From Methanoculleus horonobensis (lineage in GTDB: Archaea > Halobacteriota > Methanomicrobia > Methanomicrobiales > Methanoculleaceae), in assembly GCF_001602375.1 (NCBI RefSeq), contig NZ_BCNY01000014.1:248001-312000 (forward strand): a DNA stretch of 64,000 bases, in the 5' to 3' direction. Each line of letters opens with the position of its first letter. Within the stretch, counting starts at the first letter, position 1. Of this stretch, positions 26,872-35,164 are shown one piece after another. The notes under the pieces are model-generated. The model had not been told where the DNA came from. It saw only the letters and a program-made list of their open reading frames with translations, and did no database searches. Made by a program: the position numbers and the translations under genes.

Positions 26872-27425
26872 GAGACGGTATCCTGGTTAGTATTGAATCG
26901 CTGGTGAAATTGTGTTTTCGCTTTCTCGCGTACGGCGCGGAAGAGATCGCCGCCGTGGGCGTCGATCCCGACCGTCAGCGGCAGGTGATCGATCTGGATT
27001 ATCCAGACCGCCTCGGCCATGCCGAGGTCTTCGAAATAGACGCCGGACAGGCGCATATGGGCTGCGGCGAGCGCGGCGCACCCCCCCGTGAGCGCGAGGT
27101 AGACGGCGCGACCCCGGAGGTGCTCGACCACCTCAGGCCCCATGCCGCCTTTCCCGACGAGGGCGCGGACGCCCGCGTCGATGAGGAATCCTGAGAGCGT
27201 GTTCATCCGGGCGGATGTCGTGGGGCCGGCGACGACGAGCCGGCCGTTCTGCACCACCGGGCCGCAGTGGTAGACCGCGGCGCCCTCCGGATCGAAGGGG
27301 ATGCCTTCTTCCATCATCCGCAGGTGAGCCTCGTCCCGGGCGGTGTAGATCGTCCCCGAGAGCGTGACCGTATCGCCCGCCCGGAGGTCGAGCACCTCGT
27401 CGCCGAGCGGTGTCGTGAGGTTCAC
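26868..27425 (-). CDS. fumB: fumarate hydratase beta subunit
   Basis: A 185-residue C-terminal (beta) half of a class I iron-sulfur fumarase. Motifs are LTTPLGDEVLDLRAGDTVTL, GTIYTARDEAHLRMMEEG, YHCGPVV and GPTTSARMN, followed by GKGGMGPEVVEHL. GTG 27425 is chosen as start because it overlaps the fumA stop by 4 bp. Some gene lists call this ttdB-like; the TCA context supports fumarase. Confidence 0.92.
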   Translation of the reverse strand: MNLTTPLGDEVLDLRAGDTVTLSGTIYTARDEAHLRMMEEGIPFDPEGAAVYHCGPVVQNGRLVVAGPTTSARMNTLSGFLIDAGVRALVGKGGMGPEVVEHLRGRAVYLALTGGCAALAAAHMRLSGVYFEDLGMAEAVWIIQIDHLPLTVGIDAHGGDLFRAVREKAKTQFHQRFNTNQDTVS

Positions 27426-28261
27426 CGCTTCACCTCCACGGTCGCCCGCCGGCATGCCCAGCACTGCACGTTCACCGCCACCGGGAGGGACGCGGTGTGG
27501 CAGCCGGCGCGTTTCACCTTCACGCTGAGCGCCGTCGTGTCGCCCCCAAGTCCCATCGGCCCGATCCCGAGGGCGTTGACCGCGTCGCAGAGTTCCTGTT
27601 CGTAGTCGTCCATGGTATCCACCGGGAGGAGGAGCGCTTCCTTTGCAAGCGCGGCCGCCATATCGAACGTCCCGCCGATCCCGACGCCGAGGATCACGGG
27701 CGGACAGGGTTTGCCGCCCGCGAGAAGCATCGTCTCGGCGACAAAGCGGGGGATCTCCTTCGCCTGCGAGGGGAGGAGCATCCCGATCCGTGAGACGTTC
27801 TCGGAACCCGCGCCTTTCGGGAGAACCGTCACCGTGAGCCTCTCCCCGGGTGTCACGTGAACTGCGGGCATCCCCGCGCCGGTGTTGTCGCCGGTGTTCT
27901 CCCGGGTAAGGGGGTCGACGACGTTCGGGCGGAGGGGGGTCGTGGCCGTTGCTCTCCGCACCCCTTCCCGCACTCCGTCAAAGAGGGCGGGTGAGAACGG
28001 GATGTCGGGCGGAAGGGTGAGGTAGACCACCGGCACGCCGGTGTCCTGGCAGATCGGCACCTGCCGCTCCTCTGCGAGCGCGATGTTCTCGAGAATGTTG
28101 CCGAGTTCCCGGCGTGCGATCTCGTCCCTCTCGGCTGCCGCCGCCCTCCGGAGCGCCGCGAGCACATCGGGAGGCAACCGGATCTCGGCCTCGGCGAGTG
28201 CTCTCTCTGTGGCGTCTGCCAGTGCGCTCGAAAGCGTCGGATCTGCCGGATTAACCATCAT
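27422..28261 (-). CDS. fumA: fumarate hydratase alpha subunit
   Basis: A 279-residue N-terminal (alpha) half of a class I fumarase. Cysteines for the [4Fe-4S] cluster are in VPICQDTG, in GGKPCPPVILGVGIGG, and in VNVQCWACRR. Further motifs are NTGDNTGAGMPAVHV and LPKGAGSENVSRIGML. It is the first gene of the operon to dacZ. A TATA-like GGTATTTATAG centred 25 bp before the ATG predicts a leaderless transcript. Confidence 0.93.
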   Translation of the reverse strand: MMVNPADPTLSSALADATERALAEAEIRLPPDVLAALRRAAAAERDEIARRELGNILENIALAEERQVPICQDTGVPVVYLTLPPDIPFSPALFDGVREGVRRATATTPLRPNVVDPLTRENTGDNTGAGMPAVHVTPGERLTVTVLPKGAGSENVSRIGMLLPSQAKEIPRFVAETMLLAGGKPCPPVILGVGIGGTFDMAAALAKEALLLPVDTMDDYEQELCDAVNALGIGPMGLGGDTTALSVKVKRAGCHTASLPVAVNVQCWACRRATVEVKR

Positions 28262-28280
28262 GTATACTGGTGGGAAGAGA

Positions 28281-28291
28281 CTATAAATACC
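28281..28291 (-). promoter_or_regulatory. TATA box of fum-kor-suc-dacZ operon
   Basis: On the minus strand GGTATTTATAG is centred about 25 bp before the fumA ATG. No ribosome site intervenes, in accord with leaderless translation of the first gene and coupling of all later ones. Confidence 0.6.
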
Positions 28292-28363
28292 TATATTTCC
28301 CCCGGTAAGCGGATATGCCGCTGCGGGGAGTTCCCCGGAAAAAAGATGGGAAATGATGCGGGT

Positions 28364-28876
28364 TTATGCTGTCGGCGCCCGCTCTTCGATGATCCTTGCG
28401 GGGGTCGGAAGTTTGTATATGCCGCGCTTGAGCGAGACCTTGGCCTTCTCGACGTACTGCGGGCTCGTCCAGACGGAAAAGACCTTCTGGCCCTTATCCA
28501 CCCGCGCCGCGGTGCCGACGGCCTTCCCGAAGGCGAGGCGCATGCCTTCCGAGACACGGTCTGCGCCTGCGCCGGTCGCCTGTTTGTTCTCACGGAGGAC
28601 GTGGTGCGGGAACGTCCGGATCTTCAAGTGGAAGTTTGCTCTCCCGACCTCCTTCTGGAGCTGCCGGTTGATGCCGATACGGGCGGCCTCAAGGGCCGTG
28701 TGGCGTATCTGGCAGGCCTCCTTGGCAACGATGGAGAGTTCGACCGGGTACTCCTCGGTGAGGTTGCCCATATCAAACTGCACGATCTTGCTGCCCGGCA
28801 CGCCGCCCATGTATTCCCTGCGTGTATATGCTTTCTTTGCGAGATTCCTGTACATCTTCGCTGGTTTTCGTACCAT
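28364..28876 (-). CDS. rpl10e: large ribosomal subunit protein L10e (uL16)
   Basis: A 170-residue archaeal L10e. The N-terminus [20 protein letters not shown] and the motifs [44 protein letters not shown] are diagnostic. It has its own promoter (TATA-like TTTATAAA at 28907-28915 on the plus strand reading) and a CAGGAG ribosome site. Its position between a TCA operon and a transporter is unlinked to other ribosomal genes. Confidence 0.96.
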   Translation of the reverse strand: MVRKPAKMYRNLAKKAYTRREYMGGVPGSKIVQFDMGNLTEEYPVELSIVAKEACQIRHTALEAARIGINRQLQKEVGRANFHLKIRTFPHHVLRENKQATGAGADRVSEGMRLAFGKAVGTAARVDKGQKVFSVWTSPQYVEKAKVSLKRGIYKLPTPARIIEERAPTA

Positions 28877-28906
28877 CGTTAAAAACTCCTGCCGATCTTT
28901 GAGTGC

Positions 28907-28915
28907 TTTATAAAA
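28907..28915 (-). promoter_or_regulatory. TATA box of rpl10e
   Basis: The minus strand reads ATTTTATAAAG, 31-39 bp before the rpl10e start, and a CAGGAG site follows at 8-10 bp from the ATG. Confidence 0.6.
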
Positions 28916-28937
28916 TGGAGATTTCCTCTAATAAACC

Positions 28938-29699
28938 TTACTGGGTATTTTCAGTCTCGTCGATCATCCGGAGCACTCTTCGCCGGACTTCTGCGAACTC
29001 TGCACTGGTGCGATCCCGCGGGTGCGGCCAGGGGATCTCGATGACCTCCCGGACGGAACCGGGCCGCGGTGAGAGGACGACGATCCTGGTGGCGAGGTAG
29101 ACCGCTTCGTCGACGCTGTGGGTGACGAAGACGATCGTCTTCTTCGTCTGCTCCCAGAGGGAGAGGAGTTCTTTCTGCATTTTGTTCCGGGTCTGGGCGT
29201 CCAGCGCCCCGAACGGTTCGTCCATGAGGAGGACGTCGGGGTCGTTTGCGAGCGCTCTCGCGATCGCCACCCGCTGCCGCATCCCGCCGGAGAGTTCGTA
29301 GGGGTAGGCGTCCCGGAACTGGGAGAGGCCGACCATCTCGATGTAGCGATCCGCCGTCCGCCGCCGCTCCTCCTTTGCGACGCCTTTCATATCGAGGCCG
29401 AAGGCGACGTTGTCGATCACCCTCCGCCAGGGGAAGAGGGAGTACTCCTGAAAGACCATCCCGCGCTTCGGGTCCGGGCCGGTGACCGCGCGGCCTTCGA
29501 CGGTCACGCCCCCGGTGGTCGCGGTCTCGAGCCCGGCGATGATCCGTAAGAGTGTCGTCTTCCCGCATCCCGACGGTCCGACCAGACAGATGAACTCCGT
29601 ATCGCCGATCTCCAGGTTGACGCCCTCGAGCGCCTTTGTCGCGGTGCCGTCCTCCTTCGGGAAGGCCTTGCCGAGATCCCGTATCGATACGCCGCTCAT
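28938..29699 (-). CDS. ABC transporter ATP-binding protein (nitrate/sulfonate type)
   Basis: A 253-residue ATPase of the SsuB/TauB/NrtD group. Walker A is GPSGCGKTTLL (residues ~42-52), the signature LSGGMRQR, Walker B VLLMDEPFGALD, and the H-loop VFVTHSVDEA. The Q-loop sits in GMVFQEYSLFPWR. Start MSGVSIRDLG at 29699 is preferred over the longer frame. It starts one base before the permease stop region on the same strand and serves the same transporter. Confidence 0.92.
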   Translation of the reverse strand: MSGVSIRDLGKAFPKEDGTATKALEGVNLEIGDTEFICLVGPSGCGKTTLLRIIAGLETATTGGVTVEGRAVTGPDPKRGMVFQEYSLFPWRRVIDNVAFGLDMKGVAKEERRRTADRYIEMVGLSQFRDAYPYELSGGMRQRVAIARALANDPDVLLMDEPFGALDAQTRNKMQKELLSLWEQTKKTIVFVTHSVDEAVYLATRIVVLSPRPGSVREVIEIPWPHPRDRTSAEFAEVRRRVLRMIDETENTQ

Positions 29700-29700
29700 T

Positions 29701-30477
29701 CTAGGCCACCTCCCCTGCCCGCCACCGGAGGAGCTGCTTATCGACGTAGTTCCTGAAGATGCGGTCGATGATGAGGCCCGCAAGGCCGAGGATCAGCATG
29801 TAGACGACGACGTTGGGCATCTGGTGGAGGTAGTAGTTATGCCAGAGCTGGTACCCCAGGCCGTAACTTGAGACACCGAACATCTCGGCGGCCACGAGAC
29901 ACATCCAGCCGACACCCATGGCGATCCTGATGCCGGAAGCTATCCCCGGGATGGCGGCGGGAAGGGCGACATGGCGGATCAGTTCAAGGGAGGTGTCGCA
30001 GCCGAGCACCTTGCCCGCCTCGACAAAGACCTTCGGGACGTCCCGGAACGCGGAGTAGGTCGCGGTCAGGATGGGGAAGAAGGCTCCCGCAAAGATGACG
30101 AAGCCCGCCGCCTGGGTGGTGAGTCCGAACCAGATGATGGCGAATGGAATCCAGGCGAGCGGTGGAATGGGGCGGAGAATCTCGATGATCGGGTCGAGAA
30201 GGAAGTCCGCGACCCGGAACCACCCCATCAGGATCCCGATGGGGACCCCGAGGAGGAGCGCCGCGATGAGCCCGATCCCGAAATGTTCGAGACTGATCAT
30301 GGTGTCGGTGAAGAGTGTGCCCGAGCCGAGGAGGTTGACGAAAGCGCCGGCGACGTCGGTGACGCTCGGGAGGATGAATGACCGCCCTACTATGTATTCG
30401 GCGATGATCTGCCAGATCACCGCCGTGATGGCGAGCGCTACGGCGCCGAGTAGTCGTTTCTGTGTCTGTTGGTTCAT
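29701..30477 (-). CDS. ABC transporter permease (nitrate/sulfonate type)
   Basis: A 258-residue permease with six predicted helices, of the SsuC/TauC family. The EAA-type loop that contacts the ATPase reads FVEAGKVLGCDTSLELIRHV, followed by ALPAAIPGIASGIRIAMGV. An IPPLAWIPFAIIWFGLTTQA stretch is also a hallmark. It lies 129 bp after the binding-protein gene, a gap that holds a strong hairpin. Confidence 0.92.
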   Translation of the reverse strand: MNQQTQKRLLGAVALAITAVIWQIIAEYIVGRSFILPSVTDVAGAFVNLLGSGTLFTDTMISLEHFGIGLIAALLLGVPIGILMGWFRVADFLLDPIIEILRPIPPLAWIPFAIIWFGLTTQAAGFVIFAGAFFPILTATYSAFRDVPKVFVEAGKVLGCDTSLELIRHVALPAAIPGIASGIRIAMGVGWMCLVAAEMFGVSSYGLGYQLWHNYYLHQMPNVVVYMLILGLAGLIIDRIFRNYVDKQLLRWRAGEVA

Positions 30478-30501
30478 GTCTCTGTTCCGCTGCTCATGAT
30501 T

Positions 30502-30541
30502 GATCCCGGAGCGGATCGCTTGATCCGTCTGCTCCGGGATC
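30502..30541. repeat. strong hairpin between binding protein and permease genes
   Basis: GATCCCGGAGC at 30502-30512 pairs perfectly with GCTCCGGGATC at 30531-30541 (11 bp), with an inner GGATC/GATCC stem. It lies in the 129-bp gap inside a transporter operon. It has no T-run, so RNA processing or stabilisation of the upstream message is more likely than simple termination. Confidence 0.6.
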
Positions 30542-30606
30542 TTCTCTACTACTTCATCGGCATTGCCGTAAAAGATACTTTTGGAGAAGAAATGGGGTGT
30601 CCCGGG

Positions 30607-31587
30607 TTATGCCCGGGCCCTGTCGTAGAACGAGAGGTCAAAGAGGTCGTCTTCCGTGAGCGGTCTGCTGATGTAGCCGAGTTCGTACTGAAGGTTCGTG
30701 TAATCCACGACCGAGGTCGTGATGACGTGCGGGTCGGCGGTCCAGGTGCCGTCCCAGTCCTTGAAGGACGCCTTCACCGTCTCGAGGTTCTGGCCGGTCT
30801 TTGTGGAGTAGATGGATGCGGCCTCGTCGGGGTGTTCGAGGTTGTACTCCGTCGCCTTGATGTGTGTCTTCACGATCTGTTCGACAATGTCGGGGTGCTC
30901 ACTGATCAGTGATCCGCTCGCAACGAGAACACAGCAGGCGTGGTCTTTCATCATCTCGCCCGACTGCACGACGGTTCTCCCGGTACCCTCCGCCGCGATG
31001 ATGGCCGGGGATGGGTGAGGCAGGAAGACGCCGTCGACCTGGCCGGCGGAGATGGCGGTGGTGGCCGCACCGGGGTCCATGGCGATGATGGTGACGCTCG
31101 CGGGGTCGACGCCGTTCTCTTCAAGCCAGGTCCGGAGGATGGTGTCCTGGATGGTTCCCGGCGGGAAGGTGGCGATCCTCTTCCCCACCAGGTCGGCGGG
31201 GGTCGAGTATGCGACCTCGTTCCTGAGCACCAGGTCGGACCCTTGAGTCTGGACTGCTGCAATGATCTTCGCGTCGAGCCCGCTGCTGACGGCTGCGATG
31301 AACGGGGCGGCACCGACGTAGGCGATGTCAAGGTCCCCGGAGAGCATCGCCTGCATCTCGGGCGCGCCGGTGCCGAACTGGTAGTCGGTCACCTGTGTGA
31401 TGCCGAACGGCGCAAGATCCTCCTGCCACCATCCTTTCTCCATCGCGGTGAAATGGGCGGTCTGGTGGGTGCTTGGCTGGTAGCCGATCCGGAGATTCGA
31501 CACGTCGCCGGTGCCGGTGCATCCGCTTACAAACGTGAACGCCGCGACCAGGGCCACGGCCAGAAGAATTGCGGTTAGTGATCTCAT
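30607..31587 (-). CDS. ABC transporter substrate-binding lipoprotein (NMT1/SsuA-like)
   Basis: A 326-residue periplasm-side binding protein with a signal peptide and lipobox (FVSGC). The body matches the SsuA/NrtA/NMT1 family: RIGYQPSTHQTAHFTAMEKG, QFGTGAPEMQAMLSGDLDIA, YVGAAPFIAAVSSGLDAKII, LVGKRIATFPPGTIQDTIL. The ligand is not readable; sulfonates, nitrate or a thiamine precursor are possible. ATG 31587 has GGAGAG 4 bp upstream. First gene of a three-gene importer. Confidence 0.9.
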   Translation of the reverse strand: MRSLTAILLAVALVAAFTFVSGCTGTGDVSNLRIGYQPSTHQTAHFTAMEKGWWQEDLAPFGITQVTDYQFGTGAPEMQAMLSGDLDIAYVGAAPFIAAVSSGLDAKIIAAVQTQGSDLVLRNEVAYSTPADLVGKRIATFPPGTIQDTILRTWLEENGVDPASVTIIAMDPGAATTAISAGQVDGVFLPHPSPAIIAAEGTGRTVVQSGEMMKDHACCVLVASGSLISEHPDIVEQIVKTHIKATEYNLEHPDEAASIYSTKTGQNLETVKASFKDWDGTWTADPHVITTSVVDYTNLQYELGYISRPLTEDDLFDLSFYDRARA

Positions 31588-32121
31588 TGGTCTCTCCATC
31601 CGTATGTGGATGTGTAGTCTTCACGCTATCGGTATATAGTATTGTCGAAAATCGGGGGGATTGTTATACTTTGGTAGTAATTTCTACGTCCTTTTTGTTC
31701 TTATGGGGGTGATCGGCTGCGGGATGGCCGGGTGGTTGGGGATGGATTTCTTCTAGAGTGATTCGATGTGGGTGTCAGGGCGGCGGGGGGATATGTGAGC
31801 ATCACGGCCTGACTATCGGAGTCCACTGTGGCGCTCGTTCTGATTGCAACTGCTGGAACATAGGAGTTGCCAACAATTCCGATGCACTGGACCGTGGGAG
31901 TATCGCGTTGGGGGGAACGACTGCCGGAATGGCGGGAGTTCGAGATACCCGAAGGGTTTCGCTGTGGGGACAGGGGAGTGTGATGTTCCGCAGGAGCGGA
32001 GCTCGAGAAGAATGAAGTGCTTCAAGGGAGCGTGCCTCCCGTCTCTACCTCACGAAAGGACATCTGTAACCCCCACTCGAAGACCCGTGGTCTTCTCGAG
32101 CTCCGGACGTCCCGTCCGTCG
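31588..32121. other. gene-free interval before hairpin copy B
   Basis: Upstream of the binding-protein gene. The first ~90 bp contain AT-rich promoter-like sequence (ACTATATACC on the minus strand, about 31630-31640). From 31758 to 32015 a plus frame of 85 codons is open but has no recognisable family and odd composition (Gly/Arg/Cys-rich). The stretch 31882-31912 resembles part of the inverted-end element at 13.7 kb. Hairpins AAGACC/GGTCTT (32080-32094) and GGACG/CGTCC (32105-32117) begin the array. Confidence 0.4.
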
Positions 32122-32247
32122 CACCTCGCCCGCGCTTCGCGCTCCTCCTCCGCACCTTCGGTGCTCAAACTCCTGCTGTTCCAGCAGTTGTTCCCCGCCC
32201 AAGGGGGCGGGGGCAGTCATGGCGATAGCCGGTGGGAAGCCGTGTCC
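32122..32247 (+). repeat. serial-hairpin element, copy B
   Basis: Same layout as 13535-13657: hairpins at 32131-32141 (CGCG), 32152-32164 (GCACC), 32173-32187 (CTGCTG), 32193-32212 (CCCCGCCC), then a conserved GGCGATAGCC at 32221-32230. Linkers such as GGGGGCAGT and the GGGAAnnCGTG end are shared with copy A, whereas stem 1 and stem 3 have different bases that still pair. It lies upstream of argH. Confidence 0.6.
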
Positions 32248-32456
32248 CGGGAGCGAGTCCGTATACGGGTTTATGATGTTTCGAAATGTGGCCGCTAAAC
32301 ACCAGGTTCTTGAAGATATCGCAGAACCTCGAGTATAAACATGAGTATTGCGAGTGTGGCGATTCAAAGAGCCAGTGCATCGTCATCTCCTCCTCCTCCC
32401 GGGCGTGGTTTTAATCTCTCCAGGGGTCAAACGGTACAGACAGGACTGTTGATATA
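32248..32456. other. argH upstream region
   Basis: No gene is seen. A TATA-like TTTTAAT at about 32408-32415 lies 42-49 bp before the argH ATG, and a weak CAGGA precedes the start. The rest shows nothing I can support. Confidence 0.4.
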
Positions 32457-33935
32457 ATGCGTTCGGATCAGATTCGGCAGGGCCGTCTTGCCGGCGAGCG
32501 GTCGGGCGATCTCGAGCACTTTCTTGCATCGATGGACGCCGACCGCTGGATTGCAAGGGCGGACCTCCTCGTGGATATGGCGCACCTCCTCGGGCTCTCG
32601 CGGCAGGAGATCATCGACAAGGCCCCGGCACATGCGCTGATGGCGGCACTCCTCGATCTCTATGACCACGGCCTCCCTGAGGAGGCGTTCGACGAGAAGT
32701 TCGAGGACATCCACGCGGGCAAGGAGGCCTACCTCATCGACCGTGTGGGCGAGGACTTCGGCGGCCGCCTTCACATGGGCCGGTCGCGGAACGACGAGGT
32801 TGCGACCTGCATCCGGATTCGGTTGAAAGAGGAGATCCTCGCCCTCGTCCGGTCGCTCGTCGATCTCAGGGCGACCCTGCTCGACGTCGCCGCCGGCCAT
32901 ATGGAGACGGTGATGCCGGGCTTCACCCATCTCCAGCATGCCCAGCCCACGACGCTGGCTCACTACCTCCTCGCTTACGAGCAGGCCTTCTCCCGCGATG
33001 CGGCCCGGCTGCGTGAGGCGTATGTCCGGGTGGACGCCTCGCCGCTCGGTTCGGCGGCGTTCGCCTCGACCGGCTTCCCCCTCGACCGCGACTACACTGC
33101 CCGGCTCCTCGGCTTCTCCCGCCCGGCGGGAAATAGCATGGACGCGGTCGCAGCACGGGACTTCGCCATCGAGGTGCTTGCCGATGCCTCCATCTGCATG
33201 ACGACGACGAGCCGCCTCTGCGAGGAGCTCGTCCTCTGGAGCACCTCGTTCGTCGGGTTCGTCCGGCTCGACGATGCCTACTGCTCCTCCTCCTCGATCA
33301 TGCCCCAGAAGAAGAACCCGGACGTGGCGGAGATCATGCGGGCAAAGGCGGGGTCGGCCGCAGGCTCGCTTACAGCGGTGATCACGATCACAAAGGGACT
33401 CCCCATGAGTTACAACCGCGACCTCCAGGAACTGACCCCGCACCTCTGGCGCGGCGTGGAGGCCGCCCGGCAGAGCATCCCGCTTCTCGCCGGGATGCTC
33501 GGGTCTGCTACGTTCGATACGGAACGGATGGCCGCCGAGGCGGGGAGAGGGTTCTCCACCGCGACGGAACTCGCCGACGTCCTCGTCCGTGAATACGGGC
33601 TCCCCTTCCGCACCGCCCACCGGATCGTCGGGCGGGCGGTCCGGCACGGGTCGCTCGACCTCGCGACACTCGAGGCCGCCGCTCGCGAAGCGGCCGACCT
33701 CTCGGTCGTGGAACTGGGGCTGACCCAGGAGAAGATCGATGCCGTCCTCGATCCCCGCCACGCCGTAGCGGTCAGGAAGATCGTCGGCGGCCCGGCCCCC
33801 GAGGCGGTTGGCGTTCAGATCGACGAGCAGAGGGACCTCCTCGCCCGCGATGCGGCCTGGGCCGAGGAGACGAATTCAGCACTATCGAGCGCATTCGAAG
33901 ACCTTATCCTTGAAGCACGGAGGTTTGCAGCATAA
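32457..33935 (+). CDS. argH: argininosuccinate lyase
   Basis: A 492-residue member of the fumarase/aspartase superfamily that releases arginine and fumarate. Motifs are GGRLHMGRSRNDEVATCIRI (residues ~100-119), PGFTHLQHAQPTTLAHYLL and the superfamily signature SSSIMPQKKNPDVAE with the flexible catalytic loop. It overlaps gatD by one base, so argH, gatD and gatE form one transcript. Confidence 0.96.
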   Translation: MRSDQIRQGRLAGERSGDLEHFLASMDADRWIARADLLVDMAHLLGLSRQEIIDKAPAHALMAALLDLYDHGLPEEAFDEKFEDIHAGKEAYLIDRVGEDFGGRLHMGRSRNDEVATCIRIRLKEEILALVRSLVDLRATLLDVAAGHMETVMPGFTHLQHAQPTTLAHYLLAYEQAFSRDAARLREAYVRVDASPLGSAAFASTGFPLDRDYTARLLGFSRPAGNSMDAVAARDFAIEVLADASICMTTTSRLCEELVLWSTSFVGFVRLDDAYCSSSSIMPQKKNPDVAEIMRAKAGSAAGSLTAVITITKGLPMSYNRDLQELTPHLWRGVEAARQSIPLLAGMLGSATFDTERMAAEAGRGFSTATELADVLVREYGLPFRTAHRIVGRAVRHGSLDLATLEAAAREAADLSVVELGLTQEKIDAVLDPRHAVAVRKIVGGPAPEAVGVQIDEQRDLLARDAAWAEETNSALSSAFEDLILEARRFAA

Positions 33936-35164
33936 TGGAGAGACTCGAGACTGGTGACCTGGTGCGGTACGCAAACGGCGGAACCGCGCTCACCGGCACC
34001 TACATCGCCGAACGGGACGGTATGGCCGTCGTCAAACTGGAGAGCGGCTACAACATCGGAACGTCGCTTGAGAAGATCGAGTTCATCGAGCGCCCGGCCC
34101 GGCAGGCGCCGGCAGGCGCGGGTGTCGTCGTCCAGAGCCCCGACCTCCCCGACCTCGCCATCATCTCCACCGGCGGGACGATCGCGAGCAGGGTGGACTA
34201 CCGGACCGGTGCGGTGATGAGCCAGTTCTCGGCGAGCGATATCCTGCGGGCGATCCCGGAACTCGGGGATATCGCCTGCTACCGCGACCGCCAGGTCGCA
34301 AGCATCCTCTCTGAGAACATGCAGCCGGCGCTCTGGCGGGAACTCGCCCGGGCGATCTACGACGAGATCCGGGCCGGCGTTGCCGGGGTGATCGTCACTC
34401 ACGGCACCGATACGATGGCCTACTCGGCCGCGGCCATCAGATTCATGCTCAAGACGCCGGTGCCGGTCGTCTTCGTCGGGTCGCAGCGGTCCGCCGACCG
34501 CCCGAGCTCCGACAACGCCATGAACGCCCTCTGCAGCGCCGCCGTCGCCACCGGCGATCTTGGCGAGGTGGCGGTGGTGATGCACGCGACGACGAACGAC
34601 GACCGGTGCGCCGTCCACAGGGCGACGAGAGTAAGGAAGATGCACACCTCCCGGCGCGACGCCTTCCAGAGCATGGGGATGGAACCGCTCGGCTACGTCG
34701 ACTACCCCTCCCTCTCCGTCACCCTCTCGGACGAGGCGGTCAGACGGGGTGCGGAAGAGCCGGAACTCCGTGATAACCTCGAGGAGCGGTGCGCCCTCAT
34801 CCACTTCTACCCCGGGATGCCGCCCGCGGTTCTCGACGCCTTCGAGGGCTACGCCGGCCTGGTCATATCGGGGACGGGGCTCGGGCACGTGGCGACCGGG
34901 TGGATCCCGCGGCTTCAGGAGATGATCGAGGGCGGGACGATGGTCGTCATGACGTCGCAGTGCCTGCACGGCCGGGTCTGCGACCGGGTCTACAACACGG
35001 GTAGAGACCTTCTCTCCGCCGGCGTCGTCGAGGGCGAGGATATGCTGCCTGAAGCGGCGCTCGTCAAACTGATGTGGGTGCTCGGGAACGAACCCGACCC
35101 CGAACGGGCGAGGACGCTGATAGAGACCGATCTTGCCGGCGAGATCCGGCGGAGGTCGATATGA
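33935..35164 (+). CDS. gatD: Glu-tRNA(Gln) amidotransferase subunit D
   Basis: A 409-residue asparaginase-like subunit that supplies ammonia for converting Glu-tRNA(Gln) to Gln-tRNA(Gln). An N-terminal barrel domain (1-70) precedes the amidase domain. Catalytic threonines are in IISTGGTIASRVDYRTGA and VTHGTDTMAYSAAAI, and the Lys is in RVRKMHTSRRDAF. The archaeal GatDE route implies there is no direct glutaminyl-tRNA synthetase. It overlaps gatE by 4 bp. Confidence 0.96.
   Translation: MERLETGDLVRYANGGTALTGTYIAERDGMAVVKLESGYNIGTSLEKIEFIERPARQAPAGAGVVVQSPDLPDLAIISTGGTIASRVDYRTGAVMSQFSASDILRAIPELGDIACYRDRQVASILSENMQPALWRELARAIYDEIRAGVAGVIVTHGTDTMAYSAAAIRFMLKTPVPVVFVGSQRSADRPSSDNAMNALCSAAVATGDLGEVAVVMHATTNDDRCAVHRATRVRKMHTSRRDAFQSMGMEPLGYVDYPSLSVTLSDEAVRRGAEEPELRDNLEERCALIHFYPGMPPAVLDAFEGYAGLVISGTGLGHVATGWIPRLQEMIEGGTMVVMTSQCLHGRVCDRVYNTGRDLLSAGVVEGEDMLPEAALVKLMWVLGNEPDPERARTLIETDLAGEIRRRSI

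Noticed and set aside
31758-32015. 85-codon plus frame as a zinc-finger or TnpB C-terminus
   Set aside because: It has several Cys and a vague likeness to a transposase end, but the CxxC spacing does not fit and the sequence overlaps repeat modules.
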